Shown here in pieces: positions 41,837-50,828 of a stretch of DNA of 64,000 nt. The stretch is taken from the NCBI GenBank assembly GCA_041739465.1, contig JBGSNX010000056.1, forward strand, positions 1 through 64,000, given 5' to 3'. Below the pieces are notes generated by a model, which was given only the letters and a program-made list of their open reading frames with translations, had not been told where the DNA came from and did not search any database. The position numbers were made by a program, and so were the translations under genes. The stretch's first letter is position 1. Each line of letters starts with the position of its first letter. The stretch comes from BOKV01 sp041739465. Its GTDB lineage: Bacteria > Pseudomonadota > Alphaproteobacteria > Rhizobiales > Rhizobiaceae.

Positions 41837-42640
41837 ATGGCAAATCCGGCTCCTGCCGCGACAAATGGCGAAACGCAACTCGTGTTGCGTTCCGTCGGCA
41901 AGACCTACGCAAACGGCACAGTGGCGCTGCAGGGAATGGACCTGACCATTCGGCACGGCGATTTCCTCAGCCTGCTGGGGCCGTCAGGCTGTGGCAAGTC
42001 AACTGCCTTGCGCCTGATCGCCGGGCTTTCACAGCCAACTTCGGGCCTGATCGACTGGCGCGGCCCGAAAATGAAAAAGAGCGATGTCGGCTTCATTTTC
42101 CAGGAGCCGACACTCCTCCCCTGGGCCAGTGTGTTCGACAATGTCTGGCTACCGCTGCGCCTGCAGGGCATTTCCCGCAGTTCCGCAAGTGCCCGCATTG
42201 GTGCGGTTCTGGAAAGCGTGGGCCTTGGTGCATTTCACAATTCAGTGCCGCGCGAGCTTTCCGGCGGCATGAAAATGCGCGTCTCCATCGCGCGCGGCCT
42301 CGTGGCAAAGCCGCGCCTGCTGCTGATGGATGAGCCGTTTGCAGCGCTGGACGAAATTACACGGTTTCAGCTCAACAAGGATCTGCTTGACCTTTGGCAG
42401 GCTGAAAAATTCACCGTGATCTTTGTCACCCATTCGGTCTTTGAAAGTGTTTTCCTTTCCAACCGCATTGTGGTGATGGCCGCACGTCCGGGGCGAATGT
42501 TTGGCGAAATGGCAGTCGACCAGCCTTACCCGCGCGACCAGTCTTTCCGCACGTCAGCCCATTACGGCGAACTGGCACGGGATACATCAGCCATGCTTGG
42601 CGAAGCCATGGGCAATGGAGGACATGATGGCCGGCATTGA
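41837..42640 (+). CDS. ABC transporter ATPase (SsuB/TauB type)
   Basis: 267 residues: Walker A LLGPSGCGKST, Q-loop FIFQEPTLLPWASV, signature RELSGGMKMRVSIARGL, Walker B LLLMDEPFAALDE, and the His-switch VTHSVFESVF. The SsuB/TauB/ThiZ subfamily carries aromatic or sulfonate-type solutes. GTG 41828 is an alternative start. It overlaps the permease start. It powers the SsuC-type permease that follows. Confidence 0.88.
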   Translation: MANPAPAATNGETQLVLRSVGKTYANGTVALQGMDLTIRHGDFLSLLGPSGCGKSTALRLIAGLSQPTSGLIDWRGPKMKKSDVGFIFQEPTLLPWASVFDNVWLPLRLQGISRSSASARIGAVLESVGLGAFHNSVPRELSGGMKMRVSIARGLVAKPRLLLMDEPFAALDEITRFQLNKDLLDLWQAEKFTVIFVTHSVFESVFLSNRIVVMAARPGRMFGEMAVDQPYPRDQSFRTSAHYGELARDTSAMLGEAMGNGGHDGRH

Positions 42641-43493
42641 CGAAACGGCACTTGTGCCCAACCCGTTGCCGCTGGACCCGGAGGAGCAGCGCCGCCTACG
42701 CGATGCCCGGATCGAACGCATCGGCAAATGGCTTTTGCCATTCCTGATCATGGTTCTGGCCATTTTCTCGTGGGACCGGATTTGCGTCGTCAACGAGATA
42801 CCCAAATACATCCTGCCCCGCCCCGGCGACGTGATGCGCACACTGATTGCCGATGCGCCGCTGCTGTTTGGTGCGCTGCTGGTAACCCTCAAGATTACAT
42901 TCCTTTCGCTGGCGCTGGCGGTTGTCGGTGGAGTTGGCCTCTCGGTGCTTTTCGCTCAGTCGAAATGGGTCGAGATGTCGTTCTTTCCCTTTGCAATCAT
43001 CCTTCAGGTCACGCCGATCGTGGCGATTTTCCCGCTGATCAACATCTATGTCGACAACCAGACCGCCAAGCTGCTGCTTTGTGCCTGGATCGTTGCCTTC
43101 TTTCCGATCCTCTCCAACACCACGCTTGGCCTCAATTCAGTCGATCGAAACCTGCTCGATCTTTTCAAGCTTAATGGCGCTTCGCATTGGCAAACCCTTT
43201 GGCTGTTGCGGCTTCCTGCATCCATGCCCTATTTCCTGGGCGGCCTGAAAATTGCCGGCGGCTTGGCGCTGATCGGCGCAGTTGTGGCTGAGTTCGTGGC
43301 AGGTTCGGCAGGTCAATCTTCCGGGCTTGCCTCGCGCATCATTGAGGCGGGTTACCGTCTCAATGCCTCGCGCCTGTTTGCCGCCTTGCTGCTGATATCC
43401 TTCACCGGGATCATCATCTTTCTGGTGCTGTCTTTCGTGTCCGACCGCATCCTGCGGGGCTGGCATGAAAGCGCCTTGTCAAAGGACCGGTGA
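42624..43493 (+). CDS. ABC permease, SsuC/TauC/ThiX type
   Basis: 289 residues (or 288 from ATG 42627). About six membrane segments; the cytoplasmic coupling loop reads LDLFKLNGASHWQTLWLLRLPASMPYF. GGAGG just upstream and a 17-base overlap with the ATPase gene fix the start, although the frame extends to 42501. It carries solute recognised by the NMT1-type binding protein. Confidence 0.86.
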   Translation: MMAGIDETALVPNPLPLDPEEQRRLRDARIERIGKWLLPFLIMVLAIFSWDRICVVNEIPKYILPRPGDVMRTLIADAPLLFGALLVTLKITFLSLALAVVGGVGLSVLFAQSKWVEMSFFPFAIILQVTPIVAIFPLINIYVDNQTAKLLLCAWIVAFFPILSNTTLGLNSVDRNLLDLFKLNGASHWQTLWLLRLPASMPYFLGGLKIAGGLALIGAVVAEFVAGSAGQSSGLASRIIEAGYRLNASRLFAALLLISFTGIIIFLVLSFVSDRILRGWHESALSKDR

Positions 43494-44794
43494 TGAGCCA
43501 CAGCACCAAAACCGCAAGTCGCAATGACTGGAACTCCTCTGTTCGCATTCACCGCACTGCGCTCACCGCGCCCGCCGGCAAACACGACAATGACGGCTTT
43601 GCTGCTTATGACCTGAAAATAGCGGATGGAAAAATCGCTGCCGTCACGCCTGGCGATCCCGCAGCGGACCAGCGCGATTTCCACATTGCCACGCCGCTGT
43701 TCGTTGACTGCCACACCCATCTCGACAAGGGGCATATCTGGCCTCGCAATCCAAACCCCGATGGCTCTTTTATGGGCGCCCTGGAAACAGCCTCCGCCGA
43801 CCGCATCGCCAACTGGTCGCCGTCTGATGTCGAAGCGAGAATGGAATTTGCGCTTAAATGCGCTTGGGTACACGGCACCAAGGCGATCCGCACCCATCTC
43901 GACAGCGCCCCGCCTCAGGACAGGATTTCATGGCCTGTTTTCAACGCTGTTCGCGAGCGCTGGAAGGGCCGGATTGACCTGCAGGCGGCCTGCCTCTTTG
44001 GCATTGACCAGGCGCGTGACGACACATGGTTCAGATCGCTCGTTGCGCTGGTTAAAGACACCGGTGGGGTTCTTGGTGCTGTTACCTTCATGGTTCCCGA
44101 CCTTGATGAATTGCTCGACAAAATGTTCCGCACTGCAATCGATCATGGGCTGGAACTGGACTTCCACGCTGATGAAACGGACGACGTCAATGCAGTTTCG
44201 CTGGAGCGGATAGCATCAGCCGCAGCGCGCCATCGGTACGAAGGCCGCATACTCGTTGGCCATTGCTGCTCTTTGGCCCGCCAACCCGATGACGCGGTGA
44301 AACGCACGCTCGACAAGGTGGCAGCAGCGGGCATTTCCATTGTCTCCCTGCCAATGTGCAATCTTTACCTTCAGGACCGCCGGACAAATGCGACCACGCC
44401 GCGCTGGCGCGGGGTGACTTTGATGCATGAGTTGAAAGCGCGCGGCGTCAATGTCTGCGTGGCTTCAGACAACACCCGAGACCCGTTCTATGCCTATGGC
44501 GATCTCGACATGCTTGAAACCTATCGCATGGCGACGCGGATCATTCATTTCGATCACCCGGTTGCCGATTGGCCTGCAACCGCCTTTGCAAATCCGGCGC
44601 GGGCCATGGGCATCAATGCTGGCCTACTTGATCCCGGCATGCCCGCCGATTTCATCGCTTACAAAGCGCGTTCGCACAATGAATTGCTTTCGCGGCCATG
44701 GATGGACCGGGCCGTATACCGGGAAGGTATCCCGCAATCTGCCGCCTTGCCGCAATACAGTGAACTCGACCCGTTGATGGAGCCTTTGACATGA
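43493..44794 (+). CDS. cytosine-deaminase-like amidohydrolase
   Basis: 433 residues, metal-dependent hydrolase TIM barrel of the CodA/cytosine-deaminase family. Metal ligands: DCHTHLDKGH (His-x-His), HADETDD, GHCCSLARQ (His), and VASDNTRDPFY (Asp). N-terminal and C-terminal small beta domains complete the fold. The loops are unlike true CodA, so the substrate is open; it may be a cyclic amidine, hydantoin or pyrimidine. Start ATG 43493 overlaps the permease stop (TGATG). The neighbouring transporter probably supplies its substrate. Confidence 0.8.
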   Translation: MSHSTKTASRNDWNSSVRIHRTALTAPAGKHDNDGFAAYDLKIADGKIAAVTPGDPAADQRDFHIATPLFVDCHTHLDKGHIWPRNPNPDGSFMGALETASADRIANWSPSDVEARMEFALKCAWVHGTKAIRTHLDSAPPQDRISWPVFNAVRERWKGRIDLQAACLFGIDQARDDTWFRSLVALVKDTGGVLGAVTFMVPDLDELLDKMFRTAIDHGLELDFHADETDDVNAVSLERIASAAARHRYEGRILVGHCCSLARQPDDAVKRTLDKVAAAGISIVSLPMCNLYLQDRRTNATTPRWRGVTLMHELKARGVNVCVASDNTRDPFYAYGDLDMLETYRMATRIIHFDHPVADWPATAFANPARAMGINAGLLDPGMPADFIAYKARSHNELLSRPWMDRAVYREGIPQSAALPQYSELDPLMEPLT

Positions 44795-46194
44795 GCAAGA
44801 TCGCAGCGTTTCGCGCCGAAATCGCCGGCATCGCGGTCGAAGACAACCCGGCCATCGTCAAGCAGAAAAGCCGTGATTTTTACTGGTATTCGCATGTGCT
44901 CAAGGAACGGCTTGACCATGTAACCGGTGACCTCGTGGTATCACCAAAAAACCAGGCCGAAGTCATCAAGGTGCTCAAGGCAGCCTACCGTCATGAAATT
45001 CCGATAACTCCGCGCGGCACCGGCACCGGCAATTACGGGCAGGCCATGCCATTGTCCGGTGGGGTCGTGCTTTCGCTAGCTGACATGAACGAGATCGTGT
45101 CGATTGCACCCGGTCGTGTGGTTTGCGGCCCCGGCGTTATTTGCTCCGATCTCGACAAAGCAGCCAAGGCCCATTCAGGGCAGGAACTGCGGCTGCACCC
45201 TTCAACCGCCCACACCGCCACCATCGGCGGTTTCATCGCCGGCGGTTCAGGCGGCGTTGGTTCGGTGCGCTGGGGCGGTCTTCGCGATTATGGCAATGTA
45301 ATTCGCTTGCGCGTGGTCACCATGGAGGCCGAGCCGCGCATCCTGGATCTGACAGGCTCGGACCTGCACAAGGTCACGCATGCCTACGGTACCAACGGCA
45401 TCATCACCGAAGTCGAGATGCCGTTGACCACCGCTTATGACTGGGTGGAAGTCATTTGCGTACATGACGATTTCATGGACAGCGTTCGCTTCACCAACGC
45501 CGCAGCGCGCTCCGACGGCATGTTGCTGAAACTTGCAACCGTGGTCGCCGCACCAGCACCGCATGTCTATTTCAAACGGCACCAGAAATTTCTGGCTGAG
45601 GGCGACAATCTGTCGATTTTCATGGTGGCGCAGCAATCGCTGGATGCGTTCCGCACCTTTGCTTCAATCAACCGCGCACGTATCGCCTTCGACAGTGCCG
45701 CGCTTTCGCCAGACGAACTCAAGGGTCTGCCGGCTGCCTTCGAACTGGCGTGGAACCACACCACACTGCGGGCTTTGCGGGTTGATCCGGCGATCACCTA
45801 TTTGCAGGTGCTCTATCCATTTCCAAACCATCTGGCGCTGGTCGAGAAACTGCATTCGATGTTTCCGGGCGAAGTGTGGGACCACCTCGAGTTCGTGCGC
45901 TTCGACGGCGACGTGACCTGTTTCGGCTTGCCGCTGGTGCGCTTCACCACCGAGAAGCGGCTTGATGAGATCATGGACATCTTCAACGCCAATGGCGCGC
46001 CGATCTTCAATCCGCACCGCTACACTCTCGAAGAAGGCGGCATGAAGCAGACAGACGAAGCGCAACTGGCCTTCAAGCGCGAGGCCGATCCGAAGGGATT
46101 GCTCAATCCGGGCAAGATGATCGCGTGGGATGATCCCGATTATGATTATTCCGGCGGGGTCTGGCTGTTCAAGGGATTGCAGAAGGCAAGCTGA
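44791..46194 (+). CDS. FAD-linked oxidase, GlcD/D-lactate dehydrogenase type
   Basis: 467 residues. The PCMH FAD domain is seen in ITPRGTGTGNYGQAMPLSGGVVLSL and STAHTATIGGFIAGGSGGVGSVRWG, split as TPRGTGTGNYG and IGGFIAGGSGG, then a C-terminal oxidase lobe ending FNPHRYTLEEGG and LLNPGKMIAWDDP. Family members oxidise 2-hydroxy acids or related alcohols with quinone, cytochrome or O2 as acceptor. It is coupled by ATGA to the amidohydrolase gene and followed after 3 bases by the flavodoxin-type genes. Possible role: oxidation of the ring-opened product. Confidence 0.82.
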   Translation: MSKIAAFRAEIAGIAVEDNPAIVKQKSRDFYWYSHVLKERLDHVTGDLVVSPKNQAEVIKVLKAAYRHEIPITPRGTGTGNYGQAMPLSGGVVLSLADMNEIVSIAPGRVVCGPGVICSDLDKAAKAHSGQELRLHPSTAHTATIGGFIAGGSGGVGSVRWGGLRDYGNVIRLRVVTMEAEPRILDLTGSDLHKVTHAYGTNGIITEVEMPLTTAYDWVEVICVHDDFMDSVRFTNAAARSDGMLLKLATVVAAPAPHVYFKRHQKFLAEGDNLSIFMVAQQSLDAFRTFASINRARIAFDSAALSPDELKGLPAAFELAWNHTTLRALRVDPAITYLQVLYPFPNHLALVEKLHSMFPGEVWDHLEFVRFDGDVTCFGLPLVRFTTEKRLDEIMDIFNANGAPIFNPHRYTLEEGGMKQTDEAQLAFKREADPKGLLNPGKMIAWDDPDYDYSGGVWLFKGLQKAS

Positions 46195-46197
46195 ACC

Positions 46198-46779
46198 ATG
46201 CGCGTGCTGTTGCTTCATGCTCACCCGGTCGCCGAAAGCTACAATGGCAGCCTGCACAGGCTGCTGCTCGAAAAGCTGCAGGCGAGCGGTCACGAGGTCG
46301 ATGATTGCGATCTTTACGCCGAGGATTTTGACCCGCGCCTGACGCGCGAAGAACGGCTCGCCTACCACGATGAGACCGTGAACCTTGAACCGGTGCGGGA
46401 ACACGTCGAGCGGTTGCGCCGGGCAGAGGCTCTGGTCATGTCATACCCGGTGTGGAATTTCGGCTACCCGGCAATCCTCAAGGGATATTTCGACCGTGTT
46501 TTCCTGCCGGGAGTTTCCTTCAAACTTGTGGATGGCAGGGTGCGTCCATCCCTGCATCACATCCGCAAGGTTGCCGTTGTAACAACCTACGGTGCTGCCA
46601 GATGGCGCGCCTTTGCGCTGGGCGATCCGCCAAGAAAGCTGGTGAAGCGGGTGATCAGGGTCCAAGTCAAGCCCGGAGCGCAATTGCACTATCTGGCGCA
46701 CTACGACATGAACCGGTCTACGCCGCAATCGCGGTCTCATTTCATGGAAAAAGTTGGCCGCACGATGGATTCATTTTGA
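46198..46779 (+). CDS. flavodoxin-fold NAD(P)H oxidoreductase 1
   Basis: 193 residues, quinone-reductase/KefF-like FMN fold: LLLHAHPVAESYNGSLHRLL, DLYAEDFDPRLTREERLAYHD, VMSYPVWNFGYPAILKGYFDRVF, and KVAVVTTYGA. The Tyr/Gly-rich motifs bind FMN and the nicotinamide. It is 3 bases behind the oxidase gene and overlaps the second copy by TGATG. It could recycle the flavin or reduce a quinone intermediate in this pathway. Confidence 0.83.
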   Translation: MRVLLLHAHPVAESYNGSLHRLLLEKLQASGHEVDDCDLYAEDFDPRLTREERLAYHDETVNLEPVREHVERLRRAEALVMSYPVWNFGYPAILKGYFDRVFLPGVSFKLVDGRVRPSLHHIRKVAVVTTYGAARWRAFALGDPPRKLVKRVIRVQVKPGAQLHYLAHYDMNRSTPQSRSHFMEKVGRTMDSF

Positions 46780-47366
46780 TGCGCATTTTGCTAGTCTATT
46801 GCCATCCCGTGCCGGAAAGCTTTGCTGCCGCGTTGCGCGATGCCGCCCTCAAGGCGCTGACAGCGTCTGGTCACGAGGTGCGGCTGCTCGATCTGTATGC
46901 CGAGAATTTCGACCCTGTCATGCGGTGCGAGGAGCGACGGGCATACAACAACCCTCAGGACAATACCCACCCGCTGCCGCAGCACGCGGCGCACCTTGCC
47001 TGGGCACAGGGAATTGTCTTTGTTTATCCAACCTGGTGGTACGGCCTGCCGGCCATGCTGAAGGGCTGGATTGACAGGGTCTGGACGCCTGACCTGACCT
47101 TCGAAATATCCCCGGACAATGGCGCAATTCGTCCGCTGATGACACACATCAAGGCTGTAGGCATTGTCACCACCTGCGGCGCCCCGCGTTTGTGGTCCTA
47201 CATGGTCGGCCATCCGGGAAAGCGCCTTATCCTGCGCGGCATGCGGGCCTTGTTTGCCCGCCGGTGCCGGACCTTCTTCATGGCCCACTACTTGATGGAT
47301 GTATCGACACCGCAATCGCGCGCGGCTTTCCTGAACAAAGTAGAAGCAAAACTCTCGCGCTTTTGA
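46779..47366 (+). CDS. flavodoxin-fold NAD(P)H oxidoreductase 2
   Basis: 195 residues, a tandem paralogue of the preceding gene: LLVYCHPVPESFAAALRDAA, DLYAENFDPVMRCEERRAYN, FVYPTWWYGLPAMLKGWIDRVW. It keeps the same motifs but differs in charge and loops, so it is not a recent copy. ATG 46779 overlaps the upstream stop (TGATG); the longer frame from 46452 is a shadow. It ends the operon and converges on the RND pump. Perhaps the two form a heterodimer. Confidence 0.83.
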   Translation: MRILLVYCHPVPESFAAALRDAALKALTASGHEVRLLDLYAENFDPVMRCEERRAYNNPQDNTHPLPQHAAHLAWAQGIVFVYPTWWYGLPAMLKGWIDRVWTPDLTFEISPDNGAIRPLMTHIKAVGIVTTCGAPRLWSYMVGHPGKRLILRGMRALFARRCRTFFMAHYLMDVSTPQSRAAFLNKVEAKLSRF

Positions 47367-47373
47367 AACCAAA

Positions 47374-47396
47374 GACTCCAGCTGAAAGCTGGCGTC
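47374..47396. terminator. hairpin between convergent operons
   Basis: GACTCCAGCT (47374-47383) and AGCTGGCGTC (47387-47396) pair with one mismatch around a GAA loop, in the 42-base gap between the oxidoreductase 2 stop and the RND stop. It has no clear T tract, so terminator activity is uncertain. Confidence 0.45.
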
Positions 47397-47408
47397 ATGA
47401 TGGCTTTC

Positions 47409-50400
47409 CTATTCCGCAGCCTTCAGACCGCCCCGCTCACGCCTGCGCGGCATTGCAGAAGCTTCCAGCGAGGCAAGGCGGCGGCGCAGATGTTCAATGT
47501 CGCCTTCGGTCTCGTTGAGGGCGAGCCGGTTTTGTTCAATTGCCTCAACCAGAACATGCGCGGCTGGTTCTGCCGGTTCTTCTTCCTTGGGTCCGATGAA
47601 CTTGCTGAACACCCAGCCCAGAACCCGCGAAACATCGTCCATGATCAGGTAGAACGACGGTACCACCACAAGGCTGAGCACTGTCGAAACGATGATGCCA
47701 CCGATAACCGCTGTTGCCATCGGCGCACGGAAAGAACCGCCTTCGCCAACACCCAGCGCGGAAGGCAACATACCTGCCGACATCGCAATCGACGTCATGA
47801 CGATTGGGCGGGCACGCTTGCGGCCAGCTTCCATCATTGCGTCAAAGCGGTTGAGGCCGCGATGGATCATCTCGATCGCAAAATCGACCAGCAGGATGGC
47901 ATTCTTGGTCACAATGCCCATCAGCATCAGGATGCCGATAAGAACAGGCATGGAGAGCGGATTGCCAGTGATGATCAGCGCTGCAGCAACGCCGCCAATG
48001 GCAAGCGGTAGCGAGAACAGAATAGTGAATGGCTGAATCACGTTCTTGAACAACAGGATCAAGACAGTCAAAACCAGCATCAGCCCAAGGATCATTGCCT
48101 GAACAAAACTTGACATCAGTTCGTTCTGGATTTCTGCGTCCCCGGTTTCAGCCACCCGCACGCCGGCTGGAAGATCAACCGATGCGGCAACTTCCTTGAA
48201 GCGTGCCGACGCGGTGTCGAGCGCGACACCTACCGGAAGGTTGGCGCCGATGGTTGCCTTGCGTTGGCGGTTGAGCCGGTCGATCTTGCTGGGCCCCTGG
48301 GCAATCCTGATATCGGCAACCGCTGAAAGCGGCACGCTGCTGCCATCCTTGGTTGGCACGCGCAGAACCGAGATCCGGCTTATGTCAGAACGCAGGTCAC
48401 GGTCGAGCTGCACCCGGACCGGGATAAGCCGGTTGTCGATGGACAGCTTGGCCAGCGCCGCATCACCGTCACCGATGGTGGCAACGCGCACGGTCTCAGA
48501 TATCGCCGCCGTGGTCACGCCCAGCCGTGCAGCCTGTTCAGTGCGCGGCACGATCTGTACTTCTGGACGCGGCAATGCGCCTGAAGAACTGACATACTCA
48601 AGCACATCTTCGCCGCGCAACCGGCTTTCCAGCCGCGCCACTGCAATGTTGAGGTCTTCCTCGTTTTCCGAAAGCACGTTGAAGGAAATGTCGCGCTCGC
48701 CTCTGTCGTTGAGTTTGAAGCCGCGAACGTCAGGCACAGTCGCCATCAATTCAAAAACTTCCTTCTCGATATCCGACTGCGGACGCACTCGGCCCTGCGC
48801 AACCAGCGGCGGCAGGATCGCATCGAGGAATGGCAGCTCTTCACGCAAGCCGCGCCGAACCTTGTTGACCAGCGAATGGTCAAGCTTTTCAAGAACAAGT
48901 GTCACCGCAGCGCGCCGAATGTCGAGATCGCCGGTTGGCGATGCGCCACCAAGCACAAAGATGTTCTCGATGCCGTCGACATCCTTCAACATCGAATAGA
49001 TCTTATTCGCTGCGTCATCGGTGTCCTTGAGCTTGGACCCCGGCGGCAGCTCCACGCTGATCGAGATGCGCGAAACGTCTTCCGGCGGGATGAAGCTGCC
49101 TGGAACCTTCAGCATGAAGTACATCGAGACAATGAATATGCCGATGGCGGCGGCCAGTGTCCCGTAATAGTTCGGAATCCAGATACCGTGCTCTTTTGTC
49201 TCGATGCGTCTTTTGGTGAACGGCAGCGGCATTGATACCGCCGGAATGCTCACACCAGGTATGCGCCAAGTCTTCAAAGTGAAGCCGATCAGGGCGGTAT
49301 ACCCGCGCATGATCCAGCCTTCCTTTTCCTCTTCTTCGTGCGCATCACTTGCACGCATCAGGTACGCCGCCATCATCGGCGTGATCAAGCGGGCGACCAG
49401 CAGCGAAAACAGGACCGCAAGCGCGACCGTGATGCCGAATTGGCGGAAATACTGGCCGGGAATGCCGGCCATGAAGGACACCGGCACAAACACTGCGACA
49501 ATGGTGAATGTGGTCGCGATGACCGCAAGGCCGATTTCATCCGCCGCTTCAATGGAAGCACGGTATGGCGTCTTGCCCATTCGCATGTGCCGGGCGATGT
49601 TTTCGATCTCTACAATGGCATCATCAACCAGAATCCCGGTCGCCAGCGTCATAGCCAGAAAGCTGACGAGGTTCAAAGAGAACCCGAGCATGTCCATGAC
49701 CCAGAAGGTCGGAAATGCAGACAGCGGAATGGCAACCGCAGTGATCAGTGTCGCCCGCCAGTTCCGCAGGAACAGGAACACCACGATGACGGCCAGCAGC
49801 GCACCTTCGATCAGGGTATGCAACGCTGCTTCATAGTTTCCGTAGGTGTAAAAAACGGTGTCATCGACCGGCGATATCAGGATGTCCGGATTTTCGGCCC
49901 TGATCTTTTCCAATTGCGCATTGACGACCTCGGCAACGCTGACTTCGCTGGCGCCCTTGGCGCGGAAGACTGAGAACGTGACCACCTGGTCGCCGTTGAA
50001 GCGCGAGAAGGAGCGCAATTCTTCAAAGGTGTCACTGATGCGCCCAAGATCACGCAACTTCACATACCGGCCCGAGGGCAGTGAAATCGTGGTTTCGGCA
50101 AGCTTCTGGGCAGATTCAGCATCGCCAAGCGTGCGGATTGCCTGTTCCTGCGAACCAAGTTCACTGCGTCCAGACCCAAGGTCAGCATTGGTCGCACGCA
50201 CCTGACGGTTCACGTCAGCTGCGGTGATGCCATAGGCCGCAAGTTTTGTTTCGTTGAGCTCAACCCGAATTTCACGGTCGGCTCCGCCATAGCGGTCTAT
50301 GCGGCCAATGCCGCGCTCGCCTTGAAGGACGCGCTTGACCTTGTCGTCAACGAACCAGGAAAGCTCTTCAATCGAAAGATTGGGTGAAGCGACCGCAAAG

Positions 50401-50819
50401 GTCATGATCGCTTGGCCTTCGACGTCGATGCGCGTGACGATGGGTGCTTCCACGTCGCCCGGCAGATCCCCAATGATCTGGTCGATCGCATCCTTCACGT
50501 CCTGCACCGCCTTGTCGGTCGGCACTTCCATGCGAAATTCGACAGCCGTTACCGTGCGTCCGTCGCTGACGGTGGAGATGACGTTTTTGACCCCGGTAAG
50601 GCCTGCCACCGCGTCTTCAATTTCCTTGGTAACCTGCTTTTCCAGTTCAGCTGGGGCCGAACCGTTTTGCGCAGTTGTCACTGCTACCAGTGGCACGTCG
50701 ATGTTCGGAAACCGGGTGATCGGCAGCGCGTTGAAAGACTGCCATCCCAGAACCATGAGCATGAAGAATGCCAGGATCGGTGCAATCGGATTGCGGATGG
50801 ACCAGGCGGAAAAATTCAT
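47409..50819 (-). CDS. RND efflux permease (HAE1 / AcrB type)
   Basis: 1136 residues, longer than AcrB (1049) by a C-terminal extension (VSRVLGWVFSKFIGPKEEEPAEPAAHVLVE, an acidic-to-coiled tail). Twelve membrane segments with large periplasmic loops: NIDVPLVAVTTAQNGSAPAELE, ISVELPPGSKLKDTD, LIGILMLMGIVTKNAILLVDFAIE with the proton-relay region. It pumps drugs or lipophilic toxins outward in a complex with the adjacent membrane-fusion protein and an outer-membrane channel not found here. It is 10 bases from the MFP gene. Confidence 0.9.
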   Translation of the reverse strand: MNFSAWSIRNPIAPILAFFMLMVLGWQSFNALPITRFPNIDVPLVAVTTAQNGSAPAELEKQVTKEIEDAVAGLTGVKNVISTVSDGRTVTAVEFRMEVPTDKAVQDVKDAIDQIIGDLPGDVEAPIVTRIDVEGQAIMTFAVASPNLSIEELSWFVDDKVKRVLQGERGIGRIDRYGGADREIRVELNETKLAAYGITAADVNRQVRATNADLGSGRSELGSQEQAIRTLGDAESAQKLAETTISLPSGRYVKLRDLGRISDTFEELRSFSRFNGDQVVTFSVFRAKGASEVSVAEVVNAQLEKIRAENPDILISPVDDTVFYTYGNYEAALHTLIEGALLAVIVVFLFLRNWRATLITAVAIPLSAFPTFWVMDMLGFSLNLVSFLAMTLATGILVDDAIVEIENIARHMRMGKTPYRASIEAADEIGLAVIATTFTIVAVFVPVSFMAGIPGQYFRQFGITVALAVLFSLLVARLITPMMAAYLMRASDAHEEEEKEGWIMRGYTALIGFTLKTWRIPGVSIPAVSMPLPFTKRRIETKEHGIWIPNYYGTLAAAIGIFIVSMYFMLKVPGSFIPPEDVSRISISVELPPGSKLKDTDDAANKIYSMLKDVDGIENIFVLGGASPTGDLDIRRAAVTLVLEKLDHSLVNKVRRGLREELPFLDAILPPLVAQGRVRPQSDIEKEVFELMATVPDVRGFKLNDRGERDISFNVLSENEEDLNIAVARLESRLRGEDVLEYVSSSGALPRPEVQIVPRTEQAARLGVTTAAISETVRVATIGDGDAALAKLSIDNRLIPVRVQLDRDLRSDISRISVLRVPTKDGSSVPLSAVADIRIAQGPSKIDRLNRQRKATIGANLPVGVALDTASARFKEVAASVDLPAGVRVAETGDAEIQNELMSSFVQAMILGLMLVLTVLILLFKNVIQPFTILFSLPLAIGGVAAALIITGNPLSMPVLIGILMLMGIVTKNAILLVDFAIEMIHRGLNRFDAMMEAGRKRARPIVMTSIAMSAGMLPSALGVGEGGSFRAPMATAVIGGIIVSTVLSLVVVPSFYLIMDDVSRVLGWVFSKFIGPKEEEPAEPAAHVLVEAIEQNRLALNETEGDIEHLRRRLASLEASAMPRRRERGGLKAAE

Positions 50820-50828
50820 CGTTAAATC

